This document shows, piece after piece, positions 42,064 to 51,074 of a DNA stretch of 64,000 nucleotides; positions within the stretch are counted from its first letter, which is position 1, and every line of letters starts with the position of its first letter. Source of the DNA: Ruminococcus_G sp050944415. GTDB taxonomy: Bacteria; Bacillota; Clostridia; Lachnospirales; Lachnospiraceae. The DNA lies in assembly GCA_050944415.1 (NCBI GenBank), contig JBMNRA010000001.1:76517-140516 (forward strand), given 5' to 3'. Made by a program: the position numbers and the translations under genes. Below the pieces are notes generated by a model. The model was not told where the DNA came from. It saw only the letters and a program-made list of their open reading frames with translations, and did not search any database.

Positions 42064-43513
42064 ATCTTTCTCCTGGCATTCCCCTTAGACATCGGGATAT
42101 TTTTCCCTTTTCTACCACATAAACACAATCACACAATTCCAGCATTTCCTCCGTGCTGGGAGAACTGTATATAATGGCTGTACCGCTCAGACAGATTTCT
42201 TTTATATAGCTCCGGATATACTTGCGGAGCACCACCTCAGCCGGCATGGTCGGTGCATCCATCAGCAGCACTCTCATATCAGCCATCTTCCAGCGGTACA
42301 GCGCAATCATCATTCGCTCATTGTGATCCAGAAGATAAAGAGGACTGTACAGTTTTTTCTGACTTAAAAACAGGCCCGATTTCCGCTTCATGGCATAATG
42401 AACCAGCCGGCGGTTAATAATACCTCCTCCATACTGCCAGGGCTTATACAGCTCCAACTGCAGGTTTTCTTCCACGGAAAGATCTGGAAACACATTTTCC
42501 CGGGTACTGCTCCTGCCGATATATCGAATTCCCCGTCTGGCTGCTTCCATCTCCCCAAATGGCTCCACTTCCTGATGATCTATATACAGTTTTCCTCCTT
42601 CCAGTCCATACGTTCCCCGCAGCAGCAGCAGGATCTTCTCTATCGTTTCATATTTCTCATTAACAAAGCCGATAATCTCTCCCCTATTCAGGCAGAAACT
42701 CAAGTCTTCCACAATTCCCGGAGCCCTCAGATGGAAGGCCTCCATCACCGCTTCCGGCTGCCGGTAACTTTTTCTCGACGAGCGCTCGCTTTTTTCTGAA
42801 CCTGTCATCACTTTATACAGAAGATCGGGTTTCGTCTCTTTTGTATAGAAAGTTCCCGCTTTATCTCCTTTCCTTATCACCATAACCCTTTCACTTAAGG
42901 CTCTTGCCCGCATAAGATCAGCATGTATCATCAGAAAGCTGATGCCTTTTTCCTTCAGTCTGCGGATCATTTTTTCATAAGCCGCATATTCTTCTTCTGA
43001 ATATAAAGCGTCAATCCTGTCTATGATAATCACTCTGGCTCCCGAGTAAGAAGCCAAAGCCATTTCAAACAGGTGGCGCTGACAAAGTGTCATCTCTGAA
43101 ACAGGACGATCGGGATCCAGCGAAAGTCCGTATTCCTCTGACAGATACCAGAGATGCTGCTGCACCCTCTGCCAATTAACCAGCAAGCGTCCCTCCCTTT
43201 TATACATCAGGATAAAATTTTCTCCTATATTACAGTGAGAGAACAGACGGCTTTCCTGCTTTACCAGATAGATCCCTTCCCTTTGTCCATCGTACACGGA
43301 AGAAATCTTGATCTCTTTTCCGTCCAGCCATATTTTCCCCTGAATCATTTTTTCCTGGCCGGACAGCAGCCGGATCAGTCCATCTCTTTCTTCGCCCTCC
43401 ATTCCCAGCACTCCCAGGGCTTCCCCTTTGAAAATATAAAAGGAGAGCGGGCATACGGCATTTTCCAATGCAGAAGAGGCCTTCACTTTCTCGGCCCGAA
43501 ACCGCTCATACAT
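42050..43513 (-). CDS. Degenerate double ABC ATPase of a sugar transporter
   Basis: 487-residue protein with the layout of an RbsA/MglA-type double ATPase but with nearly every catalytic motif lost. The first Walker A position reads LGMEGEERDG and the second FVNEKYETIEK, with no GKS/GKT. The signature positions read SEMTLCQRHLFEMALA and LLDHNERMMIALYRW. The Walker B positions read VIIIDRIDAL and VLLMDAPTMP. It is not truncated and is framed by intact genes, overlapping the kinase upstream and the permease downstream, so it seems to be kept by selection. The start follows AAAGGAGG by seven bases. It may be a regulatory or structural subunit. Confidence 0.85.
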   Translation of the reverse strand: MYERFRAEKVKASSALENAVCPLSFYIFKGEALGVLGMEGEERDGLIRLLSGQEKMIQGKIWLDGKEIKISSVYDGQREGIYLVKQESRLFSHCNIGENFILMYKREGRLLVNWQRVQQHLWYLSEEYGLSLDPDRPVSEMTLCQRHLFEMALASYSGARVIIIDRIDALYSEEEYAAYEKMIRRLKEKGISFLMIHADLMRARALSERVMVIRKGDKAGTFYTKETKPDLLYKVMTGSEKSERSSRKSYRQPEAVMEAFHLRAPGIVEDLSFCLNRGEIIGFVNEKYETIEKILLLLRGTYGLEGGKLYIDHQEVEPFGEMEAARRGIRYIGRSSTRENVFPDLSVEENLQLELYKPWQYGGGIINRRLVHYAMKRKSGLFLSQKKLYSPLYLLDHNERMMIALYRWKMADMRVLLMDAPTMPAEVVLRKYIRSYIKEICLSGTAIIYSSPSTEEMLELCDCVYVVEKGKISRCLRGMPGERYEEM

Positions 43514-44555
43514 CCGGATTCCTCCTTTTGAAATCATAGATTTTAGGGAGCCAGATCTCTACCGTCGTTCCGCATCCCTCCGCACTGGTAATTTCCATAC
43601 CATATTCTTCTCCATAGTAAAATTTAATTCTTTGCAGTACATTCTGCAGGGCAATTCCTCCTCCCCGTGATTTTTTCTGCCTCGCGCGGGTATCAGTAAA
43701 ACTGTTGACAGCTTCCATCTTCTGCTTCATGGCTTTCAGCTGTTCCTGGGGGATCCCCACTCCATCGTCACTGACAATGATAATCAGACGGTTCTGGGTG
43801 GTAAAAGCCCGTATGATAATCTCTCCCGTTCCCACTTTACTTTCCAAACCATGGTGAATAGCATTTTCCACAATAGGCTGTATGGTCAGTACCGGCATCA
43901 TATAGGACATAAGATAATCATCTGTCTCATCATATATTTTCGTCACTTTAAATTTATCCCGAAAACGATACTGCTGGATGATAAGATAACTGTCCACATT
44001 TTCCATTTCCTCCGCCAGTGTGGCCATCTCCCCCGGACGGCTTATATTATAACGGAACAGAGTTGCCAGAGCCTCATTCATCTTGGCGATTTCTTCATTT
44101 CCCTGAAGAATAGCCTTGCTGCGGATCGTCTCCAGCGTATTATACAGAAAATGGGGATTAATCTGGCTCTGCAGCACATGAATGGTCGCCTCCGTAGACA
44201 GAAGCTGCGCTTTCTGCTCCCGGTTAATCAGTTCTGTAATACCGGCAAACAGCCGTTCCGAATAGTCAGAGCCTGCCGATTCATCCAACTTTTCGATCAG
44301 TCCGTCAATATCTTCATTTTCGTTGGCGCTGCTCAAAAGACGGTTCAGCTTGACCGCCGGAACCACCCACTTTTTGATCAGATATATGAATATCCCCGCC
44401 AGAACCGGCGCTCCTGCGAGACAGCAGATTACCGCCGGGCTGAATCCGTTCAGGCAACCCGATAGAAGCCCTGTCAAAAACTGAAGAATCAGAAAAAAAG
44501 CGGCCGCTGTCAGAAACGCAGCATCTTTTCTATTAAAAAGCTCGTCTGATTTCAT
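43506..44555 (-). CDS. YesM-like sensor histidine kinase
   Basis: 349-residue kinase with two membrane helices near residues 15-65 and almost no external domain. The phosphoacceptor motif is QSQINPHFLYNTLETIRS, followed by an ATP-binding domain with the N box (QPIVENAIHHGL) and G boxes (VSDDGVGIPQE, GGGIALQNVLQRI). It belongs to the YesM/LytS group. The response regulator gene lies 11 bases upstream. The short external region suggests it senses through the linked transporter or an unseen binding protein. The start follows AAGGAAGGG. It overlaps the degenerate ATPase gene by eight bases. Confidence 0.93.
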   Translation of the reverse strand: MKSDELFNRKDAAFLTAAAFFLILQFLTGLLSGCLNGFSPAVICCLAGAPVLAGIFIYLIKKWVVPAVKLNRLLSSANENEDIDGLIEKLDESAGSDYSERLFAGITELINREQKAQLLSTEATIHVLQSQINPHFLYNTLETIRSKAILQGNEEIAKMNEALATLFRYNISRPGEMATLAEEMENVDSYLIIQQYRFRDKFKVTKIYDETDDYLMSYMMPVLTIQPIVENAIHHGLESKVGTGEIIIRAFTTQNRLIIIVSDDGVGIPQEQLKAMKQKMEAVNSFTDTRARQKKSRGGGIALQNVLQRIKFYYGEEYGMEITSAEGCGTTVEIWLPKIYDFKRRNPDV

Positions 44556-44566
44556 CTAACCCTTCC

Positions 44567-46183
44567 TTACTTCTGTTCAAATTTCCGATATTCCACCGGC
44601 TTGATTCCTACCTGTTTCATAAATGTTTTACTGAAAAACTTTGTATCCGTGTAGCCTACTTTCGCAGCGATAGAACTGACATTCATATGTGTCTCCCGAA
44701 GCAGCCGTTTTGCCTCTTCCATCCGTACTTTTATCATATAATTGGTAATGGTCATTCCCGTCTGGTTTTTAAAAAGAGTACTCAGATAAACGGGGTTAAG
44801 ACAGACCACTTTCCCAATTTCCTCCAGAGACAGCTTCTGCGCATAATTTTTTTCAATATATTCTTTGACTTCCCGGATAGGCCGTGCTTCAAAGCTTTTC
44901 TGGGCGTCATTGCACAGCTCCATTACTTTCAGAACGTAATCCGACAGATACTGACGGCATCTCCCCAGTGAAACGCAGCTGTTGACGCGCCGGATCCAGT
45001 CCTCCTTTCCGGGCAATGTCTCGCTGTCCAGAAGGTTGTTTTCCAACACTACTTCCTCTATAAGATCTAGCCACAGTTCGGATAGCTGATAAATGGTCCA
45101 TGGTTCTTTTGATTCGCCATGAAAGTAGGGCCTCATCAGATCATCCAGGCAGGAGACAACCTGTTCCGCATTCAGTTCAAATATAGCTTTCCGGATGCGT
45201 TGTCGGATAGCAACAGGTATGACAGCCTGGCTGTAAAGCTGCCGGTCTGACAGAGCGGCAGCTTCTATGATCTTTTTATCTCCCAGCAGGATTCTGTTAT
45301 TGATTGCCGCCAAAGCCGTACCAAAAGAAACGGGAAGTTCCCGCTGCTCCCTTACCGGCAGACCAAGCCCCAGGGTAACGTTGAACACTTTATACTTTTC
45401 GTTATCTTCTTTCAAAAGCTGCTGCAGATACTTCTTTTTCTGCTCTGCGGACTGATGAAACTGAAGACTGTAATTAAAGGCAATATATCCCCGGGATTTC
45501 TCGTAAAAATACTCTGCATCATAACTGTCGCTTTTCAGCTTCGTCGTATATTTTTCACACATGTTTTCCAGCAGGGAAGCATATGCCGCAAAATCCACCT
45601 GATCCTGTTCCAGAAAATCCAGTTTTATGGCAAGCACCTGATAAAGACACCCTTCCACCGGGCAGATCGGCGCATTTTCTCCTGCCAGAGCCAGTGTATT
45701 TTCATCGATATGCTGTCCGTGCAGAAGTTTTTTCAGATATTCCCGGCGGATTCGGGAAGTCTGTTCCACAAACTTCTGCTGCAGATTCTCATCCTCCTGC
45801 TGTTTTTTCGTATCCAGATCTTTTTTATGATTCAGCCGTTTTAACAGTCTGGCAAGCTCTTCCTGCTTAATCGGCTTCAGAAGGTAATCCTGCACACCAA
45901 ACTGAAGCGCTGTTTTGGCATATTCAAAATCACGGTACCCGCTGATCACAATGAATTCTGTTTTCTCCAAACTCCGCTTTACCTTCTCTATCAGTTCCAG
46001 CCCTGTCATACCCGGCATACGGATGTCTGAAATCACTACATCCGGTTCTTTTTCCAGAATCAGCTGATAAGCCGAAAGGCCGTCGGTGGCCTGACCCGCA
46101 ATTTCCACATCCAGATCTTTAATTAAATAGGCAATCAGATCCACAATATCCTTTTCATCGTCTGCTATCAGTACTTTTAACAT
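44567..46183 (-). CDS. YesN-like response regulator with AraC-type DNA binding
   Basis: 538-residue regulator. The N-terminal receiver has the acidic ADDE, the phosphorylation site in VVISDIRMPGMTG, and the lysine in DYLLKPIKQEE. A middle region of about 290 residues is of the YesN type. The C-terminal 100 residues are an AraC-type double helix-turn-helix (LSLEEIGKVVCLNPVYLSTL, MNVSSIAAKVGYTDTKFFSK). It is the first gene of a six-gene run of kinase, ATPase, permease and two dehydrogenases, and it probably activates the sugar ABC operon from the 21-base-spaced direct repeats at 38.9 kb. The start follows GGAGG. Confidence 0.94.
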   Translation of the reverse strand: MLKVLIADDEKDIVDLIAYLIKDLDVEIAGQATDGLSAYQLILEKEPDVVISDIRMPGMTGLELIEKVKRSLEKTEFIVISGYRDFEYAKTALQFGVQDYLLKPIKQEELARLLKRLNHKKDLDTKKQQEDENLQQKFVEQTSRIRREYLKKLLHGQHIDENTLALAGENAPICPVEGCLYQVLAIKLDFLEQDQVDFAAYASLLENMCEKYTTKLKSDSYDAEYFYEKSRGYIAFNYSLQFHQSAEQKKKYLQQLLKEDNEKYKVFNVTLGLGLPVREQRELPVSFGTALAAINNRILLGDKKIIEAAALSDRQLYSQAVIPVAIRQRIRKAIFELNAEQVVSCLDDLMRPYFHGESKEPWTIYQLSELWLDLIEEVVLENNLLDSETLPGKEDWIRRVNSCVSLGRCRQYLSDYVLKVMELCNDAQKSFEARPIREVKEYIEKNYAQKLSLEEIGKVVCLNPVYLSTLFKNQTGMTITNYMIKVRMEEAKRLLRETHMNVSSIAAKVGYTDTKFFSKTFMKQVGIKPVEYRKFEQK

Positions 46184-46207
46184 GCCATCCTCCTCACCGT
46201 TTCACAA

Positions 46208-46241
46208 AACGCAGTCATGCGCACAAGGGCATGACTGCGTT
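46208..46241 (-). terminator. Terminator after the GntR gene
   Basis: Stem aacgcagtcatgc/gcatgactgcgtt with a T run on each side, so it can act in both directions. It isolates the GntR operon from the YesN operon. Confidence 0.88.
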
Positions 46242-46251
46242 TTTTATCTTC

Positions 46252-46914
46252 CTATTCAAAAAAATCAGGATACAATTGCCGAAACAGCGTTTCCCGTTCC
46301 GCCGTCTCCTTGTGATCATGATGCCGGTCCATAATAACCTGAAGTTCCTCTTCTTTTCCCTGTTCAATGCATTCCACGATCTTCCGATGCTCTTCCAGGG
46401 ATGGTTCCATTGTGCCCGGCCGCTGCATATCCAGCATCCGCACCCGATTATTATGAGCATGAGAGTTTTCAATGATCTTCCATATCTGCTCATGGCCTGC
46501 CACCTGAAACAGAGATTCATGGAAATGATCATCCTGCCGGACAAATTCTACAATATCATTTTTTCTCACTGCCGAGGACATAAAATAAACCGCTTCATCC
46601 ACCGCGTCCCGTACCGGCGTTTTTTCCCTGCACAGCTGAAGGCAGATATCAGTATCCAGCAGATGCCGCATATAGGCTACCTCTGTCGCCAGCTTAAAGT
46701 TAATTTTCGCCACATACGTTCCGTTCTGAGGATAGATTGTCACCAGCCCGTCCGTCTCCAGCCGCAGCAGAGCTTCTCTTATGGGCGTCCGGCTGACCCC
46801 GAACTTTTCAATTAATTCCGGCTCATGAATATGATATCCTGGTTCCAGCTTCAAGTACTGAATTTCGTCTTTTAATATACGGTACACTTCAATACTGCTT
46901 TTTCGCTTTGCCAT
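46252..46914 (-). CDS. GntR-family regulator, FCD type
   Basis: 220-residue regulator. The N-terminal winged helix (LIEKFGVSRTPIREALLRLE, GLVTIYPQNGTYVA) is followed by an FCD ligand-binding domain with His/Asp metal ligands (DDHFHESLFQVAGHEQIWKI, NSHAHNNRVRML, EEHRKIVECIEQG). It is the last gene of the aminotransferase - HyuA - B12 mutase - aldehyde dehydrogenase - DMT run. A palindrome built around TATTAATATA lies in front of its start and near three other promoters of the area, so it probably regulates this cluster and itself. The effector is likely a carboxylic acid linked to the pathway. Confidence 0.92.
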   Translation of the reverse strand: MAKRKSSIEVYRILKDEIQYLKLEPGYHIHEPELIEKFGVSRTPIREALLRLETDGLVTIYPQNGTYVAKINFKLATEVAYMRHLLDTDICLQLCREKTPVRDAVDEAVYFMSSAVRKNDIVEFVRQDDHFHESLFQVAGHEQIWKIIENSHAHNNRVRMLDMQRPGTMEPSLEEHRKIVECIEQGKEEELQVIMDRHHDHKETAERETLFRQLYPDFFE

Positions 46915-46948
46915 ATCATCTTTCCTTTTCTGATTAATTTTTTATATC

Positions 46949-46969
46949 TTGTGTATTAATATATCACAA
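46949..46969 (-). promoter_or_regulatory. AT-rich palindrome before the GntR gene
   Basis: TTGTG-TATTAATATAT-CACAA, a symmetric site of 21 bases 35 bases before the GntR start. Its core TATTAATATAT is shared with the sites at 54.2 and 55.4 kb. Confidence 0.55.
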
Positions 46970-46983
46970 TTTTATTCATATGG

Positions 46984-47829
46984 CTATTCTTTTACTTTCT
47001 CCGTTTTCACATACCGCTCAACAGGAACGCTTCGTATCACAACGGCCGCCAGAACGATCAAGCCTCCCGCCAGCGTTGCCGGATCGATTTTTTCATTTCC
47101 CAGGATCATAACCCAGATGGGATTCAGAATCGCTTCCAGAACTGTGGTCACCGTAGCTTCCAGGGCTCCCACATAGAGAATAGCTTTCGAATACAGGATA
47201 TAGGCAAGCCCCAGCTGGAAAATTCCCAGGAATAAAACCAGCCCTGTATTTTTCATACTCCATTCCACATGCCCAAAAAACGGAAGCATAAAGACAAACG
47301 CGGCCAGATTGCCCCAGAACACATTCTGAAGGGGAGATACCCTGGAATCCGCGCGCATAAACACATTCATAGCCGCAAAGCATACGCCGGACAGCAGCGC
47401 CACCAGGTCTCCCAGAAGATGGCCCCCCGCCAGCCCGTCATAAAAGAAGATAAACAGACCGGCAAATATCATCACAATGGAAATCCTGTCCCTCCGGCTC
47501 ACCTTTTCTCCCAGTATGCAGTATCCCAGCGCCGCCGAGTAGACCGGCGATGTATACTGCAGCAAAATAGCATTGGCCGCCGTCGTCATTTTTGTGGCAA
47601 TCACCGTCATACAGATCAGACCTGTATAGGAACACACGGCAAGAATCTGATATTTCCCCCGTGGAATCCGGGGTTTTCTGATAATGACCAGCATCATGGC
47701 CGCCGCAATCAGTCCCCGGATTCCAGTAATGGCAAATCCATTCCAGGACATACTTTTGACACAGATACCTGCAAAACTCCAAAGAACAGAAGCGCCCAGC
47801 AGCATGAGAATTCCGCGATTACGATTCAC
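46984..47829 (-). CDS. EamA/DMT-family transporter
   Basis: 281-residue membrane protein with ten predicted helices in two EamA repeats (GILMLLGASVLWSFAGICVK, then LLGDLVALLSGVCFAAMNVF). This family mostly exports amino acids and metabolites, but some import. The start is a GTG seven bases after AAAGGAG. It lies 21 bases after the aldehyde dehydrogenase gene and 69 before the GntR gene, so it belongs to the B12-mutase operon. It may export or take up the pathway's substrate or a toxic intermediate. Confidence 0.88.
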   Translation of the reverse strand: MNRNRGILMLLGASVLWSFAGICVKSMSWNGFAITGIRGLIAAAMMLVIIRKPRIPRGKYQILAVCSYTGLICMTVIATKMTTAANAILLQYTSPVYSAALGYCILGEKVSRRDRISIVMIFAGLFIFFYDGLAGGHLLGDLVALLSGVCFAAMNVFMRADSRVSPLQNVFWGNLAAFVFMLPFFGHVEWSMKNTGLVLFLGIFQLGLAYILYSKAILYVGALEATVTTVLEAILNPIWVMILGNEKIDPATLAGGLIVLAAVVIRSVPVERYVKTEKVKE

Positions 47830-47850
47830 CGTCTGTCTCCTTTTCCCTTT

Positions 47851-49245
47851 TTACGCGAAAGCGCCCTTCACCGCGTAAACTTTAATATGACTGAATTCTT
47901 CCAGAGAGATGCTTAATCCCTCTCTCCCAATGCCGCTCTGTTTATATCCGCCAAAGGGCTGATCCAGATGGCGGTAGCCGCCGCTTCCATTCACTACAGC
48001 CGCACCGGCTTTCAGTTTCCGTCCAACACGGAACGCACGGTTCATATCCTTCGTCATCAGACCGGAAGACAGTCCATAGATAGAGTTATTGGCAATCTCC
48101 ACTGCTTCTTCCTCCGTATCAAAGGGAATCAGCGGAAATACCGGTCCGAACACCTCCATATCGGAAGCGATGTCCATATCACGTCTGACATCTGCAAGTA
48201 CCGTCGGTTCCACCCTGGCGCCCTCTCTTTTTCCGCCATATATCAGACGGGCTCCCTGAGAAACCGTATGGGCAATCTGTGATTCTACATCGGCCGCCGC
48301 TTTTTCGCTGACCAGTGAAGTTACCATAGCCTCCTCATCCTGGGCCATTCCTCTGGGAAGAGCCTTCAGTCTCTCCACAAGGCGCTGTGTCAGAGCATCG
48401 TAAATACTTCTGTGAATCAGGAAACGTTTGGATGAACAGCAGACCTGTCCGTTATTTTCCATACGGCTGTTAACCATCTCGTCCAGGGCCTTATCGATAT
48501 CCGCGTCCTCAAAAATCAGAAGGGCATCGTTTCCTCCCAGCTCCAGGAACATGCGTTTTAACGTATCTGCCCCATCCTTCGTCAGCTGTTTGCCGGCCGC
48601 TGTGCTTCCCGTCATGCTGACAGCCGCCACCTGGGGATTTTTCAGCACACATTCCGTCAGCACATTTCTTTCGCACACCAGAAACCGTACCACACCGGAA
48701 GGAATCCCCGCTTCGTCAGCCAGCTTCTGCAAAGACAGAACGGCCAGCGGATTGGAAGAAGGCGCTTTTACGATTACCGCGTTTCCCATAATCAATGCAG
48801 GCGCGATTTTCTGGAAAGTCAGCTCAATGGGAAAGTTAAAAGGAATAATGCAGGCGATCACGCCCAGCGGTTCTCTGCGGGTGAACACCAGATCTTTTTC
48901 AAATCCGGGACCGTTATCCGCAAGTACTTCTCCGTAAAGATGTTTTGCCCGTTCCACTGCTCCTCTGAGAAGCTTGACGCCGTCTTCCGTTTCCACTCTC
49001 GCCTGAAGAATAGGCTTTGCCATTTCCCGGGCAGAAAGCTGAGAAATCTGTTCCGCGTTCGCCTCCAGAAGATCCGCAAAACGATACAGAATCTCACCGC
49101 GTTCATATAAGGGCATATCTTCCCACATCGGCTGGGCGCATAAAGCCCGGTTTACGATTTCTTTCATCTGCTCTTTGTCAACCAGTTCCACCTGCTCTAT
49201 CTGTTCGCCGGTCTGAGGATTTAATACCTCCAGCATTTTGCTCAT
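47851..49245 (-). CDS. Aldehyde dehydrogenase family protein
   Basis: 464-residue NAD(P)-dependent aldehyde dehydrogenase. The catalytic cysteine lies in NNGQVCCSSKRFLIH and the catalytic glutamate in MFLELGGNDALLI. The cofactor segment IPFNFPIELTFQKIAPALIM and the site VSMTGSTAAGKQL are present. It is closest in pattern to the succinate/glyceraldehyde-type enzymes rather than to CoA-acylating ones. The start follows GGGAG. It is located 44 bases after the B12-mutase gene. Likely oxidises the semialdehyde formed by the aminotransferase or the rearranged product. Confidence 0.9.
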   Translation of the reverse strand: MSKMLEVLNPQTGEQIEQVELVDKEQMKEIVNRALCAQPMWEDMPLYERGEILYRFADLLEANAEQISQLSAREMAKPILQARVETEDGVKLLRGAVERAKHLYGEVLADNGPGFEKDLVFTRREPLGVIACIIPFNFPIELTFQKIAPALIMGNAVIVKAPSSNPLAVLSLQKLADEAGIPSGVVRFLVCERNVLTECVLKNPQVAAVSMTGSTAAGKQLTKDGADTLKRMFLELGGNDALLIFEDADIDKALDEMVNSRMENNGQVCCSSKRFLIHRSIYDALTQRLVERLKALPRGMAQDEEAMVTSLVSEKAAADVESQIAHTVSQGARLIYGGKREGARVEPTVLADVRRDMDIASDMEVFGPVFPLIPFDTEEEAVEIANNSIYGLSSGLMTKDMNRAFRVGRKLKAGAAVVNGSGGYRHLDQPFGGYKQSGIGREGLSISLEEFSHIKVYAVKGAFA

Positions 49246-49289
49246 CTGTTCGTATCTCCCTTCTTCTTTTTATGTTTCGCAGCCTTCCT

Positions 49290-51053
49290 TTACAGTCCGG
49301 CCATCTGCATTACTGTCTGTATAATGTCATTTTCTGAATGAATGCCAAGGTCTTCCAGTTTATCCGCAATTTCCACCGGTTCGGAATCTCCGGGAAGGAT
49401 CGCGTTTAATTTTCCGCCCATAAAAATCCAGTAAGTTCTGCCCCGCTCTTTCGCAAGGGCGGTCAGCTGACGGCCGTAATCCAGCGCCTGTCCGTTATGA
49501 CAGCTGACGCCAATCAGACAGGTATCTTCCTCATCGGCCAGATCCAGCATATCCACGGGATCCATATCGACCCCGGCGTTTACCGTATCGGCGCCCATTT
49601 CCTTGAGCACGCCTTCCACCAGCATCAGTCCGTACGTGTGAGCGTCCCCGGAACCCAGCACCACTTTCTTCCCTTTCAGAGAACCCCGCATCTTCTTCTC
49701 ATCCAGCTGCACCAGGATTTCCTGCTTCATCTGCATGGTCTGACGAACCAGCACTGTCGTATAAAAGGGTTTCACTTCCACGTTATCCGTACCGTAAGTG
49801 GTGGCGTGAAACATCTGTTCATAACGAATGGGGTTCATGGCCATCAAAACCAGCAGCATTTCCACAGGATCCGCCGTATCAATGCCTGCCAGCCGAAAGC
49901 CTTCCAGACTGTTTTCAAACAGCTGCCGCCCTTTTTCCGCCATTTCATCCCGCATTTTCTCCAGGGGCTCAAAATTGAAATAGGGTATCCATTCGTCAGC
50001 TTTCTCTTCCGCCCGTTTGCCTGCCGCAAAGATATCTTCCAGCTCCTGAAGGGTAGGAACCTTTATCTTTTCCGTAATGGAAACAGGATTCACCCCAAGA
50101 CCCATATGATATTTTTTCTCTACCAGAATCTCAAACAGCATCTCCGGTACCGACACGCCGTAATTGCCATGAATGTCATGATCCCACTGAAGATTGGTGG
50201 AGCCATTCAGATACCGCAGCACCGGCTGATCCTCTGTGGACAGCACTTTATGAAGCGCCATGGCAATGGCACACCGGGTATCATTCTCACTGAGAAGCCC
50301 GCCGAATCCGATCACATACCGGGCGCCGCACAACGTAGTGCAGATATAATGCTCCAGCATGGCGTAACCGATATAGGAAGCGCAGTCCATAAAATAACCG
50401 GCATATCCGTCATCCAGATAGGTCTTCACTTCAAAGTATTCATCCTTTTTAGAGGCCACCACTCCCAGCGCGCGAACCATATTGCAGATGCGCTCCACAT
50501 CATCACTGTATCCGTAAAAATCCCAGTTGAACTGACAGAACTCTCCGATCGTGGGAGATCCGGATTCAATGGCCATAATGGTATTGGCCAGACCATTGGG
50601 GGAGGCCAGATGATAGTCATTAAAAGATACATCTATGGGGCAGGCTCCCTGCTGGGCCTCATAATCCTCCGGTGTATACATTTCATAACTGGTAGTGGCC
50701 GGCGCGTTTTCTCTGTATTCCGGTGGAAGCGCCACCAGCCCGCTGGGAATGGACTGAATGGAATGGATCTGCATTCCTGTCCGCCGTGAAAACTCATACA
50801 GCTGCTTTTCCGCCTCCACCTGCTCCTCCAGTGTGGCCAGCCCCAGCAGGATATTCCAGTATATCTTTCCTTCCTTCATCAGCTCCCGCTTCATCTGGGC
50901 GTGATTTTTATATTTACTCTGGCTGCGGATAAAACCTCCCCGGCCAGCTTTTATTTTCTTTCCAAGTTCCAGTCCTTCCTCCAGCATTTTACGCCCATCG
51001 GGATGATCCTTGGGCTTCAGACTGCGAAGATATTCAAGATCTGCCTGATTCAT
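49290..51053 (-). CDS. Single-chain B12-dependent mutase-like protein
   Basis: 587-residue protein. The C-terminal part, residues about 460-587, is a cobalamin-binding domain of the base-off/His-on type: DAHTYG (Asp470, His472, Gly475) is the DxHxxG motif, followed by ASn strand patterns (LIGVSCHNGQ, IFMGGKLN). The N-terminal 450 residues look like a TIM-barrel mutase domain distantly related to glutamate mutase E subunit; segments such as LASPNGLANTIMAIESGSPT and LEHYICTTLCGARYVIGFGG occupy the same order. The single-chain layout and size resemble 2-methyleneglutarate mutase. The substrate is unknown. It is flanked by a HyuA-like ATPase gene (21 bases) and an aldehyde dehydrogenase gene. Confidence 0.8.
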   Translation of the reverse strand: MNQADLEYLRSLKPKDHPDGRKMLEEGLELGKKIKAGRGGFIRSQSKYKNHAQMKRELMKEGKIYWNILLGLATLEEQVEAEKQLYEFSRRTGMQIHSIQSIPSGLVALPPEYRENAPATTSYEMYTPEDYEAQQGACPIDVSFNDYHLASPNGLANTIMAIESGSPTIGEFCQFNWDFYGYSDDVERICNMVRALGVVASKKDEYFEVKTYLDDGYAGYFMDCASYIGYAMLEHYICTTLCGARYVIGFGGLLSENDTRCAIAMALHKVLSTEDQPVLRYLNGSTNLQWDHDIHGNYGVSVPEMLFEILVEKKYHMGLGVNPVSITEKIKVPTLQELEDIFAAGKRAEEKADEWIPYFNFEPLEKMRDEMAEKGRQLFENSLEGFRLAGIDTADPVEMLLVLMAMNPIRYEQMFHATTYGTDNVEVKPFYTTVLVRQTMQMKQEILVQLDEKKMRGSLKGKKVVLGSGDAHTYGLMLVEGVLKEMGADTVNAGVDMDPVDMLDLADEEDTCLIGVSCHNGQALDYGRQLTALAKERGRTYWIFMGGKLNAILPGDSEPVEIADKLEDLGIHSENDIIQTVMQMAGL

Positions 51054-51074
51054 TACATCCTCCTTATCACATTT

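Noticed and set aside
49497..50789. Open frame of 430 codons on the plus strand opposite the B12 mutase gene
   Set aside because: His/Gln-rich shadow of the real gene, without a start site or recognisable domain.
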